Shown here piece after piece: positions 23,488-29,070 of a stretch of 64,000 nucleotides of DNA; position 1 is the first letter of the stretch, and every line of letters begins with the position of its first letter. The stretch comes from Nocardioides massiliensis (GTDB lineage Bacteria; Actinomycetota; Actinomycetes; Propionibacteriales; Nocardioidaceae). The stretch covers positions 806,001 to 870,000 of the forward strand of contig NZ_JAUSQM010000001.1 in the NCBI RefSeq assembly GCF_030811215.1. The letters are read 5' to 3'. The notes under the pieces were generated by a model that had not been told where the DNA came from, did no database searches, and was given only the letters and a program-made list of their open reading frames with translations. Made by a program: the position numbers and the translations under genes.

Positions 23488-23606
23488 CGAGCATGGGCGT
23501 GCCGCGACCACCGAGTTCCAGGGGCCGTGTGGTGCTGGCGTGGAGGGCCGCGTCGTGAGAGTCCCTGTCGTGTCAACAGGCGTTGTCACCGTGGCGCGTT
23601 CCAGCG

Positions 23607-24773
23607 CTACGCCGTCGTCTGCACCGTGGGCGCCTCCAGCCTCTCTACGTCCGCGATGAGGTCGGCGACGGTCTGGTAGCGCGCGCCCAGATCGAGGATC
23701 GCGCACTTTTGGATGATGTCGCCCACCGCATCACCCCGCGGCTGCAGGCCTTCCCGGCCGGTGAAGATGTAGCCGAGCACCCAACCGATGGGGTACATCT
23801 CGTTCACGACCTTGTAGTCCTTGAAGTTCGTCAGCATGGGGTCGCGGAGCGTCCCCTTCATCTCGGTCTGGGTCAGGGTGAAGTCCTTCGCGGGGTCCTT
23901 CACGAGACCAAAGTCCGAGAGCTTGACCAGGACGGCGCCGACGTCGAACTCCTTGACCAGGATGTTCTGAAGACTGATGTCGCGGTGCAGCAGCTCCCGG
24001 TGATGCAGGTAGTTGATGCCGTAGAGGAACTGAAGGGCGATGCGCTTACGAGCGGTGAAGGAGAGCGCTGCGTTCCTCCGACCGATGTATGCGCGCAGCG
24101 TGGTGTCGCAGTACTCCATCCGGTACTCGTTCCGCGCCTCGTTGTACTGGTAGACCTGCACCACGTACGGAAAACTCAGGCCCTTGAGGACCTCGAACTC
24201 TTGCTTGAAGCGTCCCAGGTCTCGCTCGTCGAGGTCCTTCTTCGCTCGCTTCACGGCGAACTTGATGCCGTAATCGGGGTCGACGTAGGAGTACACGTGG
24301 GCGTAGGACCCGCTGCCGACCATCTTCATCTCGACAGGGGTCTGTTGCTTTTCGAGTTTTACGCTGGTCGATCCGGAGGTGAAGACGGGCTCGTACTCGA
24401 CCACCTTGATGGGCTCGAAGTCCTCCGGCACTGGACTACCCCCGCTTGGGGTGAGCCATGGCCGACACCGGTCGAGCGCGTCTTGGTAGGAGCGGTCCAA
24501 CTCCGCCTCGACGCCAGCCCGCCTCAACAGGTGGAGGTCCTTCTCGATCTCATCCATCAGGGCGAGCAGGTCACGGCTGTTGTCGGCCCAGTAGTGACGG
24601 GTGGTCTTCGCGCGACCGTTGATGTCGCTGAAGTGGTCGTTCAGGCGCCGGTGGAGGACAGCGAACATGTGACCCCACTCGGACTCGTCGTAGAGGCGAG
24701 CGAATCGCGGCGAGTCGGGTAGCGCCTCGTACTTCTCTCGCAAGTCGGCCAGCATGAACTCCGGATTCGCCAC
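23607..24773 (-). CDS. eukaryotic-like Ser/Thr protein kinase with unknown N-terminal domain
   Basis: A 388-aa soluble kinase. Kinase motifs are all present: glycine loop GSGSYAHV (153-160), VAIK-type lysine FAVK (K175), HRDISLQN (263-270) and DFG (287-289), with activation segment MKGTLRDP. Residues 1-120 form a separate helical domain (MFAVLHRRLNDHFSDINGRAK). There is no transmembrane segment or PASTA repeat, unlike host PknB. The GTG at 24773 has GAGAGAGGGG upstream; the frame is open to 25025 but without a start site. Mobile-element kinases of this sort can act in abortive defence; that is inference. Confidence 0.88.
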   Translation of the reverse strand: MANPEFMLADLREKYEALPDSPRFARLYDESEWGHMFAVLHRRLNDHFSDINGRAKTTRHYWADNSRDLLALMDEIEKDLHLLRRAGVEAELDRSYQDALDRCRPWLTPSGGSPVPEDFEPIKVVEYEPVFTSGSTSVKLEKQQTPVEMKMVGSGSYAHVYSYVDPDYGIKFAVKRAKKDLDERDLGRFKQEFEVLKGLSFPYVVQVYQYNEARNEYRMEYCDTTLRAYIGRRNAALSFTARKRIALQFLYGINYLHHRELLHRDISLQNILVKEFDVGAVLVKLSDFGLVKDPAKDFTLTQTEMKGTLRDPMLTNFKDYKVVNEMYPIGWVLGYIFTGREGLQPRGDAVGDIIQKCAILDLGARYQTVADLIADVERLEAPTVQTTA

Positions 24774-25247
24774 GTGTCCCCTCTCTCTCCAGCCGCCATG
24801 ATCCCATCCATCTCGGCGCATACGCTCAAGTTCTGGCCAGGGCGAGCCGTGCCTACGCACACGAACGGCAACAGCACCGTTCGCAAGCGGGCGCCTCACG
24901 ACGACGCCGATAGTGGTTCTCGTGTCCAGGGCGTTTTTCCTGCCCGGGGTCTCCTTCAGGGCCCCCGCCCGCGAGCGTTTGGTCACGAACTGCGGGTGGG
25001 GGCTTTCCCCTGTCCCACCCCCCACGGCATGGGCAGGCGCGCAGTACTCACGGCCTCACAGGGCTTTAGCGCGTTCGCGTGGGTTCACCCGTCCACCAGT
25101 CCGAGCGGCTCCTGCTGCGGAGTACTGCGGCACAGCATCAACGGCGCTAAGCGCGCTAAGTCGAGCCAGCGCACCTACGCCAGCTCACTCCGATAGCTAA
25201 CTCGCCGCCTCACTGGGAGGTGGCGACTTTCGCTCAAGGAGATCCAC
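24774..25247. other. non-coding region upstream of the kinase and the one-helix protein
   Basis: 474 nt between divergent genes. A plus-strand GATAGT motif at 24909-24914 is not followed by a gene, and a second motif (25192) serves the gene at 25248. No terminator is evident between them. No convincing ORF. Confidence 0.4.
25192..25197 (+). promoter_or_regulatory. GATAGC-type promoter motif
   Basis: cactccGATAGCtaactcg, 50 nt upstream of ATG 25248. It shares the ACTCCGATAG-TA form with the motifs at 15350, 20915 and 28258. Confidence 0.55.
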
Positions 25248-25553
25248 ATGCTCAACTCACTCAAGGCGCGCCTCGAGGCCCGCAAACACGACGGCAACCT
25301 CGACTCCGGTGATGTCGTACAGACAGTCATCCTCATCGCGGGCTTCGTCATCGTCGCCATCCTCGTCGTGGTGTGGCTCGGTACGGCCATCATGAACAAG
25401 GGCGTGGACGCTGGTAAGTGCATCGAGTCCAGCAACACCTACACCAACACGGTGGGGAGCTGCGATGGCTCCCAGGGCAGCGCATCGGACGACAACTCCT
25501 TCACCAAGGACGGTGGCTACCAGGAGCGCTACGGCAACACGGACGAGGACTGA
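25248..25553 (+). CDS. one-helix membrane protein (pilin- or coat-like architecture)
   Basis: A 101-aa protein: basic N terminus (MLNSLKARLEARKHDG), a single helix (VVQTVILIAGFVIVAILVVV, residues 24-43), then a polar segment with two Cys (GKCIES, GSCDGS) and an acidic tail. AAGGAG precedes the ATG; it has its own promoter motif and a strong terminator, so it is probably a well-expressed monocistron. The architecture fits pilin-like or minor coat proteins, but nothing specific is recognised. Confidence 0.65.
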   Translation: MLNSLKARLEARKHDGNLDSGDVVQTVILIAGFVIVAILVVVWLGTAIMNKGVDAGKCIESSNTYTNTVGSCDGSQGSASDDNSFTKDGGYQERYGNTDED

Positions 25554-25606
25554 TCCCTGAGGGACGACTGACCACTCCCGTTAGTCGCTACCACTCCCTC
25601 CCCCTG

Positions 25607-25640
25607 AGAGGCCCCGACCGACCGGTCGGGGCCTCTTGTC
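25607..25640 (+). terminator. rho-independent terminator
   Basis: A perfect 13-bp stem, AGAGGCCCCGACC / GGTCGGGGCCTCT, followed by TGTCTTT. It ends the 25248 transcript. Confidence 0.88.
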
Positions 25641-25678
25641 TTTAGCTCCGCTCACATCCACCACATGCCAGCGGCGCT

Positions 25679-25684
25679 GATAGT
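25679..25684 (+). promoter_or_regulatory. GATAGT-type promoter motif
   Basis: gcgctGATAGTgccc, 34 nt upstream of ATG 25719. Confidence 0.6.
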
Positions 25685-25718
25685 GCCCCTCGACCAACGC
25701 TCACACCTAGGAGTCCAC

Positions 25719-25904
25719 ATGAACCCCGTTGACCGCTTCCACATCAGCTTCCGTCTTGGGCAGCCCGTGCCCTGTAGAGACGCCGAGTGCCCCGAGCGGC
25801 TCCACTCCGCTGACCCCCAGGAGTTGCGCCTCGCCTACGAGGAGAAGATGAAGGACCGGCTACTGCCGTCGCCCTGGACGAAGAGCAAGCGTCCCCGTCT
25901 CTGA
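25719..25904 (+). CDS. 61-aa Cys-module protein
   Basis: The protein is little more than the recurring module: RFHISFRLGQPVPCRDAECP, then HSADPQELRLAYEEKM, with C19 and C24, plus a basic tail (SPWTKSKRPRL). TAGGAG precedes ATG 25719. Its own GATAGT motif and a strong terminator make it a stand-alone gene. As a nearly bare module it is the best candidate for testing what the module itself binds. Confidence 0.7.
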   Translation: MNPVDRFHISFRLGQPVPCRDAECPERLHSADPQELRLAYEEKMKDRLLPSPWTKSKRPRL

Positions 25905-25912
25905 CCCCCTTG

Positions 25913-25960
25913 CTGTGCGCCGGTCACACCTCTCACTGGTGACCGGCGCACAGTTGTTTA
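25913..25960 (+). terminator. rho-independent terminator
   Basis: A perfect 15-bp stem, CTGTGCGCCGGTCAC / GTGACCGGCGCACAG, with an 11-nt loop, followed by TTGTTTA. It ends the 25719 transcript. Confidence 0.88.
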
Positions 25961-26050
25961 GGACCGGCACACGGCTAGCTCTTTCATGGGCATACTGACC
26001 ACCGAGGACCGGCACACTGTCTCGCCACAGTGTGCTGGTCCTCAGCCTTT
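25961..26050 (+). ncRNA. possible small RNA or second terminator unit
   Basis: AGGACCGGCACAC occurs at 25961 and again at 26006. The second copy is the 5' arm of a 17-bp hairpin (26004-26020 / 26027-26043) ending in cagccttt. The segment between the two terminators has no ORF. It may be a short structured RNA, or simply a duplicated terminator. No GATAGT motif is seen here, which lowers confidence. Confidence 0.35.
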
Positions 26051-26205
26051 ACAACCCATCGACTCTGCCGCTTTCTAGCAAAACAGCTATGGCCGCGACC
26101 CCCTAACGGCGCTACCGACGCACGCGCCGGACGGGCGTGGGAATGCGCGGTCGCCATGCGGAAAACCGCTTAGGGCTGCGCTCACTGCGGACCCTCACCT
26201 CGCGA

Positions 26206-26230
26206 CAGCTCATGGCTACGCCATGAGCTG
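26206..26230. promoter_or_regulatory. operator-like palindrome upstream of GATAGT motif
   Basis: A perfect inverted repeat, CAGCTCATGGC-tac-GCCATGAGCTG, ends 11 nt before the GATAGT at 26242. It occupies the position where an activator or repressor would contact polymerase. Confidence 0.5.
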
Positions 26231-26241
26231 GCACGCCCGCT

Positions 26242-26247
26242 GATAGT
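26242..26247 (+). promoter_or_regulatory. GATAGT-type promoter motif
   Basis: cccgctGATAGTgctc, 32 nt upstream of ATG 26280. It probably drives the two-gene tagged-protein operon 26280-28248. Confidence 0.6.
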
Positions 26248-26279
26248 GCTCTCCACCATCCCCGACCAGGAGAGACACC

Positions 26280-27221
26280 ATGACCCGATTCCACTTGGGC
26301 AAGAACGGCCCCGCCCCCTGTAACGCGAACGACCGCGCCTGCCCCCTTGGAGGCGAGCACTTCGACACGGAGGAGGACGCCTTCGACGCCTACGACTTCG
26401 ACAACTACGACCGTGACGACACGCTCATGCCCGCACTCGAAGCAGAAGCTAGCGCGAGCGGCGTCGAGGCGCTTGCTGAGCAGAAAGCAACCGTCGAGGA
26501 CGCCCAGCGCTGGCTGGCTGACGATGACGCGATTCGAGACGGTCGGTCAGTAGAGGCGGTTGTGCCCTTCCTGCACCCTGACGGACGGCCCGCAATGGAG
26601 ATTAAGTGGAGCGCCAAGAACGGCGATGTGTGGCAACACAGCACGCTGGCTCGTGGCGACCTCGCGGAGCGACTCGGCCCCATGGCGGAGGCGGACCAGG
26701 AAGGACTCGTTGCGAAGCTGAACGAGACGCCTGCACCTACCCCGGCCGAGGACCTCAGTGCCCTAAAGGACATGCCGGTGGAGTGGGCAGAGGAGTTCCT
26801 GGACAAGGACCCCAGCACCATGTCCGCGGCCGAGGCCAACCACTGGTGGGACGCGCGCCGCAAGGTCGTCCTCGAGGCACGGAGCCTGGTCAAGCAGGCC
26901 CGCACGGACCCCACCGTCCGCAACCACGCACAGTTCAAAACCATCGAGGCCATGGCCAAGCTCAGCACGGACCCCAGCCACCACCCGGGCGGTCGACCCC
27001 GCGCAAGCGTCAGGAGCATTCAGAAGGAAGCCGTCCACGCCATGCGGGCCATGGAGGCCACCAGGCACGGGTTCAGCACGCTCGGGAAGACGCCTAAGGA
27101 GTTGCCCCCGGAGGTCATCGAGGCCATCAAGAAGAACTACCTCAAGCTAGAGGGAGAGCCCTTCACCGGCAGCGTGGGCGAACTCATGGCCTGGTGGCAG
27201 AAGAACAAGCACCGGGTCTGA
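26280..27221 (+). CDS. Cys-module protein with unknown core and shared C-terminal tail
   Basis: A 313-aa protein. The N-terminal module (RFHLGKNGPAPC, then CPLGGEHFDTEEDAFDAYD; C14, C21) is almost identical to that of the next gene. The central 200 residues are helical and acidic, with no known fold. The C-terminal 45 residues (ELPPEVIEAIKKNYLKLEGE, then PFTGSVGELMAWW) match the tail of the next protein. The two genes thus share both ends but differ in the core. AGGAG precedes the ATG. It is separated by 10 nt from the SprT-like gene, one operon. Confidence 0.75.
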   Translation: MTRFHLGKNGPAPCNANDRACPLGGEHFDTEEDAFDAYDFDNYDRDDTLMPALEAEASASGVEALAEQKATVEDAQRWLADDDAIRDGRSVEAVVPFLHPDGRPAMEIKWSAKNGDVWQHSTLARGDLAERLGPMAEADQEGLVAKLNETPAPTPAEDLSALKDMPVEWAEEFLDKDPSTMSAAEANHWWDARRKVVLEARSLVKQARTDPTVRNHAQFKTIEAMAKLSTDPSHHPGGRPRASVRSIQKEAVHAMRAMEATRHGFSTLGKTPKELPPEVIEAIKKNYLKLEGEPFTGSVGELMAWWQKNKHRV

Positions 27222-27231
27222 GGAGGCCGAC

Positions 27232-28248
27232 ATGAGCACGACAGTGAAGTTCCATCTAGCCAAAGACGGCCCCGCACCCTGTAACGCCACGAAGCGGGCC
27301 TGCCCTCTCGGAGGCGAGCACTTCGATACTGAGGAAGAGGCCTTCGACGCCTACGACGCAGCCGCGGCATCGGACCAGCAAGTGCAGCCCATGGGGGAGG
27401 CGGAGGCCCGGGCGCTGACGAAGCAACTCCTCGCAGAGCACGGGTTGGCTGATGTGAAGGTCAAGTTCACCAACAGCACCAACTCGCTCGGCAAGTGCGT
27501 CTTCAGGCAAGTGAGGCGCTTCGGGAGCATCCACTTCGAGACCATCCCTTATGCGATTCACCTCTCGCGTCGCTGGCTTCAACACGGCTCCCGCGAGCAG
27601 GCTGAGGACACCATCCGTCACGAGGTAGCCCACGCTGTCGCGGGCTCGCTCGCTGGGCACGGTCCGGCGTGGAAGGAGGTCGCGCGACGACTGGGCGCCA
27701 CCCCCGAGGCCTGCGCTACTGCCACTGCTGAGGAGCGGGAGGCAGCCCACCCCTACAAGATTCAGTGTGAGGGGTGTGGCGACAAGCACCTCTTCGGGAG
27801 CGCGCCCAGGTCGGTGCGAAGCTGCGGCAGGTGCTCCACGAAGAGCGGCTTTGACCCCACGACGATGTTCACCCTCTACAAGGAGGGGCAGCCCGTGGAG
27901 CTCGATGCCATGCCCCGGAGCTACCGCGGGTCCTACCTCTTCGTCCAGGAGAAGTATGCGGACGAGATTGCTGTCGCCAACGCGGAGCGATTGGGCGTCG
28001 AGCCGGACGAGGCTGGGTTCGCCACGAACCCCGTCACCAACACCTGCCACTACTTCGGCAGCACCAAGGCCCTGCGCAACAACGAGGACGAGCCGCAGCG
28101 GGAGAAGAAGCCCGCTAAGGAACTCGACCCCGCCATTATTGAGGCCCTCAAGCTGAAGTATCTGAAGAAGTTCAAGGTGCCCTTTGACGAGAGCGGCCTG
28201 TCCGTCCCGGAACTCCTACAGATGGCGCAGAAGGGCGAGCTGGACTGA
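27232..28248 (+). CDS. Cys-module SprT-like zinc metalloprotease
   Basis: A 338-aa protein. The N-terminal module (KFHLAKDGPAPC, then CPLGGEHFDTEEEAFDAYDAA; C17, C24) is followed by a SprT-like domain with HEVAH (130-134) and the third ligand region AGHGPAWKEVARRLG (H143). A zinc ribbon follows (C179, C182, C198, C201), then the same C-terminal tail as the preceding gene. SprT/Spartan proteases cleave proteins crosslinked to DNA; the related plasmid protein ArdC has an antirestriction role. Here it could clear DNA-bound proteins during transfer or replication, or inactivate a defence protein. GAGGAGG precedes ATG 27232. Confidence 0.85.
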   Translation: MSTTVKFHLAKDGPAPCNATKRACPLGGEHFDTEEEAFDAYDAAAASDQQVQPMGEAEARALTKQLLAEHGLADVKVKFTNSTNSLGKCVFRQVRRFGSIHFETIPYAIHLSRRWLQHGSREQAEDTIRHEVAHAVAGSLAGHGPAWKEVARRLGATPEACATATAEEREAAHPYKIQCEGCGDKHLFGSAPRSVRSCGRCSTKSGFDPTTMFTLYKEGQPVELDAMPRSYRGSYLFVQEKYADEIAVANAERLGVEPDEAGFATNPVTNTCHYFGSTKALRNNEDEPQREKKPAKELDPAIIEALKLKYLKKFKVPFDESGLSVPELLQMAQKGELD

Positions 28249-28257
28249 GCCCACTCC

Positions 28258-28324
28258 GATAGTTAGTTGCACCTTAGGGAGTAGCCCCATACCGGCCCGC
28301 ATGAGCCGGTGTGGGGCTTCTTCT
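28258..28324 (+). ncRNA. GATAGT motif directly followed by a terminator
   Basis: actccGATAGTtag (28258-28263) lies 10 nt after the SprT stop. Only 21 nt separate it from a 12-bp hairpin, CCCCATACCGGC / GCCGGTGTGGGG (28285-28316), followed by CTTCTTCT. The hairpin certainly can end the tagged-protein operon. Whether the motif also starts a 50-nt RNA is uncertain. Confidence 0.4.
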
Positions 28325-28621
28325 ATGAGAGCGGCATACCTACTTGCTCAGGACGGAGCTCACTCACCATTGACCGTTCACCCTGCGCGGTCCCGCAGCC
28401 CTGACGGTTCCGGGACCTTTATGGCTAGCCACTGCGGAGCATCGGGCTACAGCCGTTAGCTCTCTTCGGCCCTAGCCCGACCACTCAGGACAGCGGAACT
28501 CTCACTCTGAGGACCGCAGACTCACTGCGGCTAGGCGGGCTCCGGGCGTAGGTCGCGCACCCCACGGGCTCGTCAGCATTAGCTCGGACCGCTCGCAGGA
28601 GCGAGGCCGCGTTCACGCTCC

Positions 28622-28736
28622 GATAGTGGAACCCGTGCCGTCGAGAGTGATTCCTCGACTTCTTCCGACCGGCGCGAAGTGTGAGTAAAGGGTCTTGTCC
28701 ACCCGAGCTCCTCCACTTCGCGCCGGTCGCTTTATG
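28622..28736 (+). ncRNA. candidate small RNA 1 (long stem, CUCCUCC loop)
   Basis: The GATAGT motif is at 28622-28627. A start about 7 nt later would give an RNA of about 100 nt. It has a small 5' hairpin (gtcgag/ctcgac), then a perfect 15-bp stem, GACCGGCGCGAAGTG (28667-28681) / CACTTCGCGCCGGTC (28714-28728), and CTTTA. The 32-nt apical loop contains GGGTCTTGTCCACCC and ctcctc, which could pair with Shine-Dalgarno sequences. No ORF fits. Its architecture and loop core match the unit at 28767. Confidence 0.6.
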
Positions 28737-28766
28737 AGTGGCGTCCCTACTGGGGTCCGGCGTAGC

Positions 28767-28842
28767 GATAGTCCCCATAGCCGCTGTGAGCGCGAGGTAC
28801 GGGCTTCGACACCCTTCTATCCCCGCTCACAGCGGCTTTTGT
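28767..28842 (+). ncRNA. candidate small RNA 2 (same design)
   Basis: The GATAGT motif is at 28767-28772, followed after 6 nt by a perfect 14-bp stem, AGCCGCTGTGAGCG (28779-28792) / CGCTCACAGCGGCT (28824-28837), and TTTTG. The 31-nt loop contains GGGCTTCGACACCC, matching the GGG-CTT-ACCC core of the unit at 28622. The predicted transcript is about 60 nt and would start at the stem base. No coding potential. Confidence 0.6.
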
Positions 28843-28950
28843 GTGCTCACTTGCTCCAACGTCCCAACCCTCGGGTGGGCGTGACTACTAGCTTCGCGCG
28901 AAGTCTGCGCCGATGCAGCTCTAACCGCGCTACGCCGCGGTTTCTGCCAT

Positions 28951-29057
28951 GGCCGTATCGGCGGTATCGAAACAGAGTGCCAATCTCTATTTAAGGAGAA
29001 ATTCTCTATAGCTGAGCTTTACATCTCATTCCGATAGTACCGATACAACACCGATAC
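28951..29057. other. candidate replication origin: CGATAC iterons around an AT-rich patch
   Basis: CGATAC occurs twice on the minus strand (28955-28960, 28964-28969) and twice on the plus strand (29041-29046, 29052-29057), plus CGATAG at 29032. Between the inverted pairs lies about 60 nt of roughly 35% GC (28971-29030), far below the surroundings. It is directly upstream of the PrimPol-helicase gene. Iterons beside an AT-rich unwinding element next to the replicase are the layout of a plasmid origin. Confidence 0.55.
29033..29038 (+). promoter_or_regulatory. GATAGT-type promoter motif
   Basis: cattccGATAGTacc, 32 nt upstream of ATG 29071. It overlaps the iteron array, so promoter and iteron functions may be combined (autoregulation of the replicase). 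Confidence 0.5.
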
Positions 29058-29070
29058 TAGAGGATAGAAA

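Larger units (their letters stand above)
22851..23606. other. 755-nt non-coding region, possible ncRNA or replication control
   Basis: It holds the GATAGT motif of the Replic_Relax gene (minus, 22916-22921) and two TAGGTGGGG repeats. At 23230-23310 there are inverted repeats such as GTGGACC/GGTCCAC. A strong plus-strand terminator (23447-23487) follows no gene. Open frames here have no ribosome site or plausible composition. A plus-strand non-coding transcript is the simplest reading. Confidence 0.45.

Noticed and set aside
23131-23679. Plus-strand open frame of 182 codons
   Set aside because: Arg/Pro/Ser-rich composition without domain, no ribosome site, runs through an intrinsic terminator and overlaps the kinase 3' end.
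24909-24914. GATAGT at 24909 as a gene promoter
   Set aside because: No ORF or terminator follows at the usual distance; listed only as part of the non-coding region.
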